Shown: positions 8,074 to 16,197 of the stretch, piece after piece
Layout of the letters: each line of letters opens with the position of its first letter
How positions within the stretch are numbered: the first letter of the stretch is position 1
NCBI GenBank assembly: GCA_030432175.1
Contig: JAUIHU010000012.1
Span: forward strand, 1 to 17,966
Origin: Verrucomicrobiia bacterium
GTDB taxonomy: Bacteria; Verrucomicrobiota; Verrucomicrobiia; Limisphaerales; JAUIHU01
DNA: 17,966 nucleotides
Direction of reading: 5' to 3'
Translations under genes and position numbers: made by a program
The notes under the pieces: model-generated
The model's input: only the letters and a program-made list of their open reading frames with translations
Told to the model about the DNA's origin: nothing
The model's database searches: none

Positions 8074-10656
8074 TTATTCGACCTTAGCTTTGATTTCGCT
8101 GAGTTGCTTTTCCAGCGCTTTCAGCTGCTCACGCAACTCATTGATATCCGCCATCTGCGTATTCTTTTCACGAATCGACTTAATCGCCGCCTTCGCAGCG
8201 GAAGCCTCACTGCCATCCGGATCAATCGACCCAATCGACTCCAACATCGGAATGGCTTTTTCATCTCCCAACTCGCCTAAAGCCCGAATAGCTCCGTTTC
8301 GAACGGACTGATTGGCATGATCAATGTGACTCAACAAAAACCGGCGCACATCACTTTTATCTTCACTGTTCCTGGCCAGATAACCAATCGCCGATAAGGC
8401 GCGCCCTGTATTTCTGGTTCCCAGTTCGTCCGGTGTGTTGTCCAGTACCCAGCGAATCGCTTCGACATAATCAACATCATCCTGAGCGCGCATCGCATCA
8501 ATGGTCGCGGAAGCAATCGCTCCCCGGTAGCTCGGGGTTCGAATCAATCGCAACAGCGCTTTCCGCACTTCTGGACGATGATATTTACCCAATGCTCGTA
8601 TGGCTCCGGTCAAAATATCCGGGTTGGTTTCTTCGTTGAAGATCTGATCCAAGACAGTGAATGCTTTTTCACTCATCGGCTTGATCAGTTCATTCACTAC
8701 AGCTCTTCGAACGCGAGCGTCAGAATGATTCACAGCCTTGATCAATGCCTCGTAAGATTTGTCGCTATTCACCCGGCCTAATCCTTTGGCGGCTTCAATG
8801 CAAACTTCGTGGAAATCATCCTGCTGCAGTCTCTCGATCATCAGATCCACGTGGCTTTCCTTGTCCTTTCCTTCAGCAATAATCTGAATCGCCAACAATC
8901 TTCCAATCGCATCTGAGTTATCCTTCAGCTGCGCTACCAACAAATCATTGGCCGGTTTGAACTCAATCCTGGATAGCAATTCCACATCCGGGTCCACTCG
9001 CACAATTTCCGGCGCAGCTTCAAATTCAAATTCGAAGGTCTCGGTCTTTTCATCAATTTCTACAACACGGTCCTCACATTTTCCATCCCACTTGAATCTC
9101 AGCTTCAGCGGAAAATGAAACAGCGGTCGTTTCTCTTCAATCTTCTGAACCTGCTCCACAGTGAAGGTTGCTTTGCTGCTCTCGCTGTCCCATTTGTAAT
9201 CAATCTTCAATTCCGGTCCGCCTGACAAATAAACCCACTGATCAAAAAAGCGATCCCAGGTGCGTCCACTGAGTTCTTCAATCACACTGACCAGATCCTG
9301 AGTCACTACCGAGGTGAACTGATTTCTTTCCAGATAGGTTTTCACACACTCACGATATAAATCTTCTCCGAGCTGAGATCGCAACATATGCAACACCCAC
9401 CCCCCTTTCGGGTAAGCCCGGAAACTGAACTGTTCCATGGGGCTGCCATAGGATTTATTGACAATAGGCGTGGTATCGTCCTTGTTCCCAAGAATCCCAC
9501 CAGCATTGCTCATCAATCTCAGTTTGAAATAATCTTCACCGAGTTTGTGCTTGTCGTAGAGAAGTGAATAATAGGTAGCAAATCCTTCATTCAACCAAAG
9601 GTGACTCCAGTCTTTCGTGGTAACTAAATCTCCAAACCATTGATGCGCCAACTCGTGAGCATCCAGACTGCGGCTGCTTCGCAAATTTTCCGTGGCGTCG
9701 GTAAAGAGTGTGTTCACTGTCAATGTAGTGATACTGGTGTTCTCCATACCACCAAACATGTAGTCAATAACACACACGTTGTAGTATTTGTCCCAGGGAT
9801 ATTCGACGCCGATTTCTTCCTCAAAAAACTTCAGGATCGATTTGGTGTCCTGAAATGAATTGGCGATTTGTCCCTTCTCAGATGGGGGAACATAAAACGC
9901 CAATGGAATATCCTTGTACTGATCTTCCATTTTCTCGAAGTACCCAACAATCAGCGACACCAGATAGTTCACATGCGGTTTGTCCTGCAACCAGTGAAAC
10001 TCAACCAACTCAGTCCCTGGAACTTCCGTCTGACTTAATAGTGTTCCATTGGACAAAGCGATCATTCCTTTTGGCGCTCGACACCGAATCTCTGTCCGGA
10101 AACGTTCATTTGGATAATCATGACTCGGAAACCAATGGCGGTGAGATTGTGGCTCTCCCTGCGTCCAGAGCTGAGTGTCTCCGGCGCCATACCCCATTTC
10201 TGCCGTCCGAAAAAACAACCCATCTTCAGGCTCAGCTGAGTATGTCACCGTCACCGAATAATCTTCTCCCGGTTGAAGCGGTTCACTGAAGCTGATGGTG
10301 ATGTGCTTGTCATCATTCACCCAGGACTCCACTTCAGCGCCCTCTGCGGATACGTCGCTGACTCGCAGATCCACGGCATCCAAAGCCCAGTGGGAGACCG
10401 GTTTGGCAATCGGAGAAAATGACAGTGTCGCCACGCCGTCCAATGAACGTGTTTCAAAGTGTGGGGTAATCACCAAAGACACTTTCTCAATATCCACCAA
10501 TCGATCCGGAGCATACTTCCGAAAATCCGAATCCCCCGGCTGCCCCGCCAGAGCGCCGAAATGGTGGTATGCACAGTAATGATTCTGCTCGGCGTTGGCT
10601 GCCAGAGAAACAGCCAGTGACAACGCCAGCCCAATGAAACGAGTCGCTTTCAACAT
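8074..10656 (-). CDS. Exported M1-family metallo-aminopeptidase with C-terminal HEAT repeats
   Basis: This is an 860-aa protein with a Sec signal peptide (about 1-22, LALSLAVSLAANA), so probably periplasmic or secreted. It is a zinc aminopeptidase of the M1 family. The exopeptidase motif appears as GGMEN (302-306, variant of GAMEN). HELAH (334-338) with E357 in WLNEGFATY gives the H-E-x-x-H-x18-E zinc site, and Y415 in the AYPKGGW block fits the catalytic tyrosine position. Residues about 50-245 form the usual N-terminal beta domain. Residues about 590-830 are alpha-helical HEAT-like repeats (EAAKGLGRVNSDKSYEALIK; VRNGAIRALGELGDEKAIPM) instead of the classical ERAP1-type C-terminal domain. 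The last 25 residues (DINELREQLKALEKQLSEIK) look like a short coiled coil. Expected role is trimming N-terminal residues from peptides. It has its own terminator at 7986-8021, so it is probably monocistronic. Confidence 0.93.
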   Translation of the reverse strand: MLKATRFIGLALSLAVSLAANAEQNHYCAYHHFGALAGQPGDSDFRKYAPDRLVDIEKVSLVITPHFETRSLDGVATLSFSPIAKPVSHWALDAVDLRVSDVSAEGAEVESWVNDDKHITISFSEPLQPGEDYSVTVTYSAEPEDGLFFRTAEMGYGAGDTQLWTQGEPQSHRHWFPSHDYPNERFRTEIRCRAPKGMIALSNGTLLSQTEVPGTELVEFHWLQDKPHVNYLVSLIVGYFEKMEDQYKDIPLAFYVPPSEKGQIANSFQDTKSILKFFEEEIGVEYPWDKYYNVCVIDYMFGGMENTSITTLTVNTLFTDATENLRSSRSLDAHELAHQWFGDLVTTKDWSHLWLNEGFATYYSLLYDKHKLGEDYFKLRLMSNAGGILGNKDDTTPIVNKSYGSPMEQFSFRAYPKGGWVLHMLRSQLGEDLYRECVKTYLERNQFTSVVTQDLVSVIEELSGRTWDRFFDQWVYLSGGPELKIDYKWDSESSKATFTVEQVQKIEEKRPLFHFPLKLRFKWDGKCEDRVVEIDEKTETFEFEFEAAPEIVRVDPDVELLSRIEFKPANDLLVAQLKDNSDAIGRLLAIQIIAEGKDKESHVDLMIERLQQDDFHEVCIEAAKGLGRVNSDKSYEALIKAVNHSDARVRRAVVNELIKPMSEKAFTVLDQIFNEETNPDILTGAIRALGKYHRPEVRKALLRLIRTPSYRGAIASATIDAMRAQDDVDYVEAIRWVLDNTPDELGTRNTGRALSAIGYLARNSEDKSDVRRFLLSHIDHANQSVRNGAIRALGELGDEKAIPMLESIGSIDPDGSEASAAKAAIKSIREKNTQMADINELREQLKALEKQLSEIKAKVE

Positions 10657-10971
10657 TAGACCAATTATTCAGCGCCCCATCTCGAAATAGCAATGAATAA
10701 TCGCTTCTGGTGAAGACATTTTATCCTGCTTACAGAATCTAAAACACAGCATTTTAAAATACAGCAATATGGACTTTCTGCAGGAAACTACCGGTAGTTT
10801 CTTAAACTTCAACTCTATAAAAGATGGTTAGCATCACCTCATTGTTTTCGCATCCTTGGCAACGTCCCGCCGGACCAGGAGGTTGAACATTGTCTGTATA
10901 TGACAATCTCAGGATGGAATACCCGGGTATGAGGCCAGGAAAGTTCTTACGGGTATTATGATTATTTAAAT
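10657..10971. other. 315-bp non-coding gap with palindromes
   Basis: I see no gene, RNA family or repeat that I can name. Two structural elements stand out: an 18-bp perfect palindrome at 10784-10801, listed separately, and a cluster of mutually complementary strings. ATACCCGGGTAT (10919-10930) is a 12-bp palindrome, and its flanking AATACCCG (10918-10925) can alternatively pair with CGGGTATT (10950-10957). The region should hold the promoter of the minus-strand aminopeptidase gene and the 3' untranslated part of the carrier-thioesterase ORF. Confidence 0.6.
10784..10801. promoter_or_regulatory. 18-bp perfect palindrome, possible operator
   Basis: GAAACTACCGGTAGTTTC is identical on both strands. 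It lies 128 bp upstream of the aminopeptidase start, between that gene and the next minus-strand ORF. It has no T-run on either side, which argues against a terminator. Its length and symmetry suit a dimeric repressor of the LacI or TetR type, but this is inference only and no regulator gene is present in the window. Confidence 0.4.
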
Positions 10972-12900
10972 TTATTTCCTGAGAGGACCTAACGATTTGA
11001 TGAAATATGGAGCAGTCTGCTGAAAAAATTCAAAGGAAATCGAGAATCTCGACAAGTATTCAATCAAGTCAAACAGCGCATTCAATGGGTTCGGAAGTGA
11101 AGGATAACGTCGGCCTGCAATTTTATTTAAAATCCGTGGCGCTATACTTGATTTACGAAGCAGTCTGATACTTTCGCGAAACTGAAACTTGGATTCATTC
11201 AATTGCCCATTCATTTGAAGAAGATAAGCAAGAATAAGCCTGTGGGAGAAAGATTCCGGGTAGATTTGGATTTCAGATTCAGCTCTTTGGATAGCTTCAG
11301 TAAAAGCCTTTGAAGCATCAGGTAAATCCAGCTTTTCTACAATAACCGCGCGTGTAAAAAAGTGAGAGAATCGAGAGTACGGCCGCTTGACAAATCGATT
11401 TAGAATTTCAAGGGCTTCTTCTAATTGCCCACTCTTTTCAAATAATTCATAAAGCGATAACAATGTGGGTCGATGATCCGGCGCCTTCTCAAGCGTCCGG
11501 GTCAATACTTTTTTTGCGCTTTCAAGTCTGCCTGCTTCAGCTAAAAGTATAGCCAACGCTGATTGGGCATTTGGCTGATCAGGTGTTCTGGATTGCGCTA
11601 TTTCACAAATTTCGTCTGCTCTGTCAAATCCCAGTTCATTTGTTCGTTTCAGGAGCAACCGACATCCTTCGACGGGACACTGTTCAAGTTCAATTGCACA
11701 ATGATAATATTCTAAAGCATTCGATCTTTGCCCCTTCTGCCAGAGCGCTTCACCCAAATTCCGGTAAACCCAGAATGGAAGTTGTTTGTTTAAAGAAAGA
11801 GCTTGATAATAATGGTGAATTTCTGAGTCTGGATTTCCAGTTTTTGATGCTTTCCTTGCCTGATAGAGTGTGGATGTGACTGGATCACTCCAACTCTCGG
11901 ATCTTTTCTGTAAAAGGGTGTCACATCTATCTGGTAAAATCTCTTTTTGTTTTTGATGCTCATTACAGACTTTAACGATTTTTGTTTCCAGTTGCTGAGC
12001 CCAAAGAGCAATTCCTGCGTTTGAGACCATAGACGAGTGGTCACCGGGAACCTGCATGGATTCGCAAAGACCCAAGGAAAGATTCTTCCATCCCCAAAAC
12101 TCATCGGCAAGGGCATCTGGTTGCTCAACCTCCGCTTTGACTAATAGCAGATTCCCTGGGTATGTTTTTGGAACATAGCTATGCAGCATGTGCCGGCATT
12201 GCTTGGGTATTTTGGAAACAGGTGGTCGCCTTTTTCTAATTCCAAAACGTCTCTTGTGAAGGTCAGCTTCATCGTCAATCAATACGATCAAGGCTGGTTC
12301 AAGATGATGATCAAGAAGTTGTTGTCCCAGTTCAAAAGCGAATTGCGCCCCAAAGGAATGCCCAGCCAATACAAAAGGATTATCGCCTGCTATATTCCGG
12401 ATTTCTTCCACAAATAGTGATGCATAATCCTCCAGAGAAGTATGTGGCGCATCAGTTGGCTCAACCCACTGTAAAGCATATAGGGTCTGAGATTGAGTAA
12501 AACTTTTTGCAAATGATGAGGCGTAGTCTGCATAACCGGAAATACTATGAGTCAAAAAAATTGGACAACGATTGTCACCCTGCTGAATGGCTTTGACTTT
12601 TTCTGAATCTTTTTTGGAAACGCCTTCCACAGACATGATGAATTTTGAAAGGTCTTTAACCGAGCCATTCTCAAGAAACTGCGCAGGAGTTAATAGTTTT
12701 CCGAAGGTGTTTTCAATTTCTATCAACATCATTGTTGCTTGAAAAGAGTCCCCACCCAAATCTAGAAAATCCTGATTTAAATCTAATTCTGAAACTTCTA
12801 TTTCAAGTTGTGCAGCGTATAAATCTGCCAGCTTGGATTCAGTTTCGTTTGCAGGTATGGAAATTGAAGGTTCTGAGCTTTGTTCAGAACCAGTTAGCAA
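10972..12900 (-). CDS. Carrier-thioesterase-TPR ORF, 3' part of a broken NRPS-like gene
   Basis: This is a 642-codon ORF opened by a TTG. Residues about 20-92 are an acyl/peptidyl carrier domain with the phosphopantetheine site LGGDSFQA (S52). Residues about 112-305 are an alpha/beta-hydrolase thioesterase: GHSFGAQ (nucleophile S182), an acidic position in LIDDEAD, and the histidine in VPGDHSSM (H288). Residues about 340-540 are TPR-like helical repeats. The same frame is open only to 12930, with no ATG before residue 57. The residues before the TTG (NELASLL) look like the end of an adenylation domain. The ORF is therefore best read as the surviving C-terminal part of an adenylation-carrier-thioesterase-TPR protein whose upstream part (12931-13589) is frameshifted and deleted. 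All visible catalytic residues survive, so decay is recent or the fragment is expressed. No Shine-Dalgarno is visible before the TTG. Confidence 0.75.
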   Translation of the reverse strand: MLTGSEQSSEPSISIPANETESKLADLYAAQLEIEVSELDLNQDFLDLGGDSFQATMMLIEIENTFGKLLTPAQFLENGSVKDLSKFIMSVEGVSKKDSEKVKAIQQGDNRCPIFLTHSISGYADYASSFAKSFTQSQTLYALQWVEPTDAPHTSLEDYASLFVEEIRNIAGDNPFVLAGHSFGAQFAFELGQQLLDHHLEPALIVLIDDEADLHKRRFGIRKRRPPVSKIPKQCRHMLHSYVPKTYPGNLLLVKAEVEQPDALADEFWGWKNLSLGLCESMQVPGDHSSMVSNAGIALWAQQLETKIVKVCNEHQKQKEILPDRCDTLLQKRSESWSDPVTSTLYQARKASKTGNPDSEIHHYYQALSLNKQLPFWVYRNLGEALWQKGQRSNALEYYHCAIELEQCPVEGCRLLLKRTNELGFDRADEICEIAQSRTPDQPNAQSALAILLAEAGRLESAKKVLTRTLEKAPDHRPTLLSLYELFEKSGQLEEALEILNRFVKRPYSRFSHFFTRAVIVEKLDLPDASKAFTEAIQRAESEIQIYPESFSHRLILAYLLQMNGQLNESKFQFRESIRLLRKSSIAPRILNKIAGRRYPSLPNPLNALFDLIEYLSRFSISFEFFQQTAPYFIKSLGPLRK

Positions 12901-12914
12901 TAGTGAAGCCAGCT

Positions 12915-13589
12915 CATTTCTTGAATTGATTTAAAAATAGCAGGAACAGCTGTCATATATGTGGGTTGATATTCATCAATCCACGATAATACATTCTAAC
13001 GATCAAATCCTGGCGCGCAGACTACTGATCCACCTTTCATTAAACCAGGCAGACAGGATCGAACCACACTGTGCAAATGAGAAATTGGCATCAGACAAAG
13101 CGAGCGATCTGATGCATTTAATTTCATCCAATCAGCAGCAGTTTCCGAGGATCTTAGAATGCTGTTTTGTGACCAGGCAACGACTTTGGATTTCGAGACG
13201 CTGCCTGCGGTTCGTATTAAAACCGCAGCGTCAGACGTAGTTGTAGATTCAGCTCGAAAGGTCTTGGTAATCCCGGATGCAAAACTCCAAATACCTGCTG
13301 ATTTCTGTTCAGAAATGTCGACCGGAAGTCTTTGCAAATCGTTATTCTTCTGATAATTCGCAAAAACACCCGGTCGTTGTGCATCGTATAAAACGGCGGA
13401 AATCGGAAGGCGCTCAAATAAATCCTGGATGACCGCTTCTGGTTCTTCCGGAGCAACTGGTAATACAGTGGAAACGGCAGCGACTGAAAGAAATGCAGTC
13501 AATGCTTCCGGACCGTTGGGAAGGCATAGTAGCACGACAGATCCTCTTCCAATGCCACTTGCAGCGGAAATTATCGCCAGATTTACCCT
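12915..13589 (-). pseudogene. Adenylation (AMP-binding) domain remnant of NRPS-like gene
   Basis: Reading minus-strand from 13589 gives RVNLAIISAASGIG, then LLCLPNGPEALTAFLSVAAV and the phosphate-loop region VLIRTAGSVSKSKVVAWSQ. LMPISHLHSVV and GGSVVCAPGFDR follow. This is the N-terminal half of an acyl/aminoacyl-AMP-forming domain. The phosphate loop (normally SGSTGKPK-like) is degenerate. A TAG stop occurs at 12996-12998, but homology continues in the same frame: NVLSWIDEYQPTYMTAVPAI. At about 12915-12930 the sequence jumps, in another frame, to RNELASLL, which resembles the end of an adenylation domain. The A3-A10 middle, probably 250 residues or more, is missing. The first 40-50 residues are missing too. 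The longest uninterrupted ORF inside (GTG at 13535 to 12996, 179 aa) is a fragment, not a gene. Confidence 0.8.
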
Positions 13590-13608
13590 TCAGAACAGAT
13601 CTCAGTTG

Positions 13609-14016
13609 TTTCGCGAACAACTGGGATTTAATGTCGACAAACGCTTTGAATCCCAATGCATTTCCACTGGGATCTTCGAAGAACATGGTGTACTGCTCGC
13701 CAGGCAACCCTTCGAATCAGACATAAGGTTCAATGATAAAATGATCTACGAACGATTTGACCCGTTCCGCCAATTCCTTCGATGCCTCCACTTCCATGAC
13801 CACCCCGTAATGTGGAACCGGGACCGCATGAGCATCGACGGGATTATAATGATTGGATACTTTTCCGTCGGGCCCGAGGTTTGGATTCAGGTGCGTTACT
13901 ACCTGATGGCCAAAAATATTCCAGTCAATCCAATGAGTATCGCTGCGGCCTTCCGTTAGTCCCGTTTTTGTTCCGTAGAAATCCCTGGCTTCAGGAATGT
14001 CTCTGACTGGTATAGA
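13609..14016 (-). pseudogene. VOC/glyoxalase-fold protein pseudogene with in-frame TGA
   Basis: Minus-strand translation from 14016 gives SIPVRDIPEARDFYG, then TEGRSDTHWIDWNIFGHQVV, HYNPVDAHAVPVPHYGVVME and FIIEPYV, then a TGA at 13717-13719. In the same frame it continues FEGLPGEQYTMFFEDPSGNA and LGFKAFVDIKSQLFAK. This is a nearly full-length vicinal-oxygen-chelate protein (about 135 residues) of the small glyoxalase/dioxygenase-like type. The stop sits where relatives have Arg (EPYVRF), so a single CGA to TGA change explains it. The start codon and first few residues are missing: a TGA directly precedes SIPV in frame. At the 3' end the frame runs past the expected C-terminus into the adenylation remnant. 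Original substrate unknown. Confidence 0.82.
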
Positions 14017-14188
14017 TCAGCTCGTCCTTGTTGGATCCGCCACCATGCTCTGTGAGTTGATCCAGCATCTAAACCCCATTCAAGTCATTCAAATTTGATT
14101 TGTGCGCTGTTTTAAAATTACATTACGGATCATGTTGGCAGTTATTCTTCCAACTCTTGTCGAGCTGGTCAGCCCCTCAGTCTTTTCT
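14017..14188. other. Short non-coding gap with one 25-codon ORF
   Basis: On the minus strand an ATG at 14068 opens a 25-codon ORF ending at 13991 (MLDQLTEHGGGSNKDEL...) that overlaps the VOC remnant in another frame. The HGGGSNKDEL stretch looks protein-like, so it may be a fragment of a further gene, but I do not recognise the family. Otherwise I see nothing in this stretch. Confidence 0.3.
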
Positions 14189-15550
14189 TCATGGTTTTAA
14201 AATTCTCTGGTTAAAGTTTTTGATTTCGGCGTGGAGTATTTCGGCGATTTCAGGAAATTTTTTGACCACATTCATTGATTCGGCAGGATCATTTTCCAGA
14301 TCAAATAGCATAGGTTCGGTTTTGTAATCCTTTTTCCAAGCGGGATCATTGGTGAGATGGTATTTCCATTTTCCTTTGCGGACAGATCTGGCGTCACCGG
14401 ATCCGAAAAAGAGCGCTCGGCTTTCTGTTTGAGGCTTACCTTGTAAAACTGGCGCAATGGATATGCTTTCCAGGGCTTCACAGGGAGGAGATAGATTAGC
14501 CATTTCGGCGAATGTGGCAATGGTGTCGGTAATAATACAAGGGTCTTTAATATGAGCCCCGGATTGTATTGTTCCAGGCCAGGAGAAGATTGCAGGGACC
14601 CGCACTCCTCCCTCAAATGTTGAACCTTTCCCCTTGGAAAAGGGGGCGTTGGAACCTCCGAGTCGCCATCCCGGAGCCAACTCCTGTTGATCTCCTTTGG
14701 GCAAAGCAGCCCCGTTATCGCTGGTGAAAATGATCAACGTTTTTTCCCTGAGATTGAAGTCATCCAGTGTCTGAATGATTTTGCCTACGCTCCAATCCAG
14801 TTCTTCTACAGCGTCACCATAGAGACCATTTTTGGATTTTCCTTTAAATCTGGACGATGCGCCAATGATTGTGTGGGGCATGGCATGAGAAATCATCAGA
14901 AAAAAAGGGCGATGATGATTTTCTGCAATGAATCGAACCGACTCTGCGTGGTATTGCTGCGTTAGCAAGTTGACATTCACCGGGGCTTCAACAATTTCAT
15001 GGTCACGAAACATTGGCATGGGTGGCCACTCCCCTTTGACCCATTTCGTCTGGGGATGGAAAGGCCCCATATCATTCGGATAGGGCATGCCGTACCACGA
15101 ATCAAATCCTTGGGCCAAAGGGAGCAGGTCCGGCTCTGAATGCCCTAAATGCCATTTACCAGCCAAACCGGTCGCGTATCCATGATCCCCGAGCCATTCA
15201 GCAATTGTCACTTCCTCAGTAGGTAACCCGCCTTGAGTAGGAGGCCATATAACTCCAAATGCTTTAAAATGCGCTGGATGTTTGCCTGTCATCAATGCCA
15301 TCCGAGTTGGGGTACACACTGGAGATGTGACATAGTAATCGGTAAATAACGCGCCTTCAGAAGCCAGTTGGTCGATGTGAGGTGTGTGGTGGATAGAATT
15401 TCCATAACAACCGAGATCTCCATATCCGAGGTCATCAGCCAATATGAATACGAGGTTTGGTTTATCGCTTTCACCGGCTCTCTCAGCTGATGAAAGGAGT
15501 GGAATCAGACATAAGGCCAGCAGGATTCTTTTGGTCTGAGAAATCATCAT
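14189..15550 (-). CDS. Exported type I sulfatase (arylsulfatase family S1)
   Basis: This is a 453-aa protein with an N-terminal signal peptide (about 1-22, ILLALCLIPLLSSA), so periplasmic or secreted. Residues 31-41, PNLVFILADDL, give the Ca-binding aspartates D39 and D40. SPVCTPTRMALMTGKHP holds the C-x-P-x-R signature: C79 is the residue converted to formylglycine and R83 closes the motif. GKWHLG (131-136) and IIFTSDNGA (274-281, D278/N279) supply further active-site and metal residues. At 453 aa the length is normal for the family. It removes sulfate esters from a sulfated carbohydrate or aromatic substrate, and many such genes in this phylum serve algal polysaccharide use. Activity requires a formylglycine-generating enzyme or anaerobic maturase encoded elsewhere. 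Start: tandem ATGs at 15550 and 15547. Although surrounded by remnants, this gene looks intact. Confidence 0.94.
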   Translation of the reverse strand: MMISQTKRILLALCLIPLLSSAERAGESDKPNLVFILADDLGYGDLGCYGNSIHHTPHIDQLASEGALFTDYYVTSPVCTPTRMALMTGKHPAHFKAFGVIWPPTQGGLPTEEVTIAEWLGDHGYATGLAGKWHLGHSEPDLLPLAQGFDSWYGMPYPNDMGPFHPQTKWVKGEWPPMPMFRDHEIVEAPVNVNLLTQQYHAESVRFIAENHHRPFFLMISHAMPHTIIGASSRFKGKSKNGLYGDAVEELDWSVGKIIQTLDDFNLREKTLIIFTSDNGAALPKGDQQELAPGWRLGGSNAPFSKGKGSTFEGGVRVPAIFSWPGTIQSGAHIKDPCIITDTIATFAEMANLSPPCEALESISIAPVLQGKPQTESRALFFGSGDARSVRKGKWKYHLTNDPAWKKDYKTEPMLFDLENDPAESMNVVKKFPEIAEILHAEIKNFNQRILKP

Positions 15551-15576
15551 TCAAACAGATGGATATTGAATAACAT

Positions 15577-15592
15577 GAGAATCAGGATTCTC
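15577..15592. repeat. Short inverted repeat upstream of the sulfatase gene
   Basis: GAGAATC-AG-GATTCTC is a 7-bp perfect inverted repeat with a 2-base centre, 27 bp upstream of the sulfatase start. It could be a regulator site or a hairpin in the leader. The sequence alone does not decide. Confidence 0.3.
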
Positions 15593-15664
15593 TCGCTTCG
15601 CTTTCTGAAGGCAATAGAAAAGTTGAGCAACCCCCCAAGAGAATGAAGAATAATACTTTTTTAT

Positions 15665-15860
15665 CGGTCAATGTTTTGAACCGTATAATCTTTGACACCC
15701 AAAAATGCTAATATGGAAACATTTTGAATCCCGTTGGGATTCAGCACGGGTTTCATCCAGGGTCCATTAGAAGATGGATCTTCTCCTTTAAGCAAATTCT
15801 TCGACACCCAGATTTTGAGAATGGCGATATAATCTTTGACACACAGAATTTGATATCGGC
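15665..15860. repeat. Cluster of dispersed CTTTGACACCCAAAA-type repeats
   Basis: Three related strings lie in the same orientation: TATAATCTTTGACACCCAAA (15684-15703), ATTCTTCGACACCCAGATTT (15796-15815) and TATAATCTTTGACACACAGA (15828-15847). Between the first two is a hairpin, TGAATCCC-GTT-GGGATTCA (15725-15743). A degenerate inverted copy, TTTGGGTGTCAGAGATTTA, lies at 15979-15996, and further copies occur at 17817-17840 and, inverted, at 17931-17950. The minus strand is open for 71 codons across this cluster (15661-15876) and would translate the motif as GVKDY or CVKDY twice. I treat that as a repeat-derived ORF, not a gene. The 15551-15887 gap holds nothing else that I can identify. Confidence 0.65.
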
Positions 15861-15887
15861 GATTACTATGAGACAAGTTGGAAAGTA

Positions 15888-16108
15888 AGCGCCGCTCTCC
15901 GCAGTCTTGAATTACCTCAACAAATTGGAAATTCTTAAATTCGTATTCTATGGAATCCGCTTCAATGGGTGGTGAAAGTTTGGGTGTCAGAGATTTAAGA
16001 GATTTACATTTGCTGAGTCACATTCGCAAATTATACATTCTTCAACGACAAGGGCTGACTAAACGTCCATTGGAAATCCAACTTCATCTCGGAAATATCC
16101 TGCTCTAA
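15888..16108 (+). pseudogene. Probable leucine-rich-repeat protein remnant
   Basis: Plus-strand frames in succession give AALRSLELPQQIGN (15888 onward), then NKLEILKFVFYGIRFN in a second frame, then from an ATG at 15950 a 52-codon ORF whose end reads HLLSHIRKLYILQRQGLTKR and PLEIQLHLGNILL (stop TAA 16106-16108). The spacing of leucines and the LP..I.N / L.KLYL....LT..P.EI..L.N pattern match leucine-rich repeats of the LPxxIxxLxxL type, interrupted by at least two frameshifts. No start, signal peptide or capping region is visible. It could be chance similarity, since the fragments are short. Confidence 0.42.
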
Positions 16109-16147
16109 AAGAGGAGGAAAATTTTTGACAATATCTTCTTTGTGGCA

Positions 16148-16166
16148 CAAAGTTCATAGAACTTTG
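16148..16166. repeat. Hairpin in the leader of the ankyrin gene
   Basis: CAAAGTTC-ATA-GAACTTTG is a perfect 8-bp stem with a 3-base loop, ending 31 bp before the ATG at 16198. It is followed by a second CAAAGT at 16172. In an mRNA leader it would sit near the ribosome-binding region. As DNA it could be an operator. Function is not shown by the sequence. Confidence 0.4.
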
Positions 16167-16197
16167 CAATGCAAAGTCGAATTTCTGAATTACTTGT

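Noticed and set aside
8071..10579. Several plus-strand ORFs over the aminopeptidase gene
   Set aside because: They are shadows of a long, well-supported minus-strand gene.
10657..10971. Riboswitch in the long gap
   Set aside because: No conserved core of a known class could be matched by eye. Only palindromes are supported.
12996..12998. Readthrough or pyrrolysine at the TAG in the adenylation frame
   Set aside because: A frame change and loss of most of the domain follow within 80 bp, so simple decay explains it.
13717..13719. Selenocysteine decoding of the TGA in the VOC frame
   Set aside because: The residue is Arg in relatives as remembered, the start is also missing, and I saw no convincing SECIS hairpin.
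15661..15876. 71-aa minus-strand protein
   Set aside because: The ORF coincides with the repeat cluster and a hairpin, has no ribosome site, and translates the repeat motif twice.
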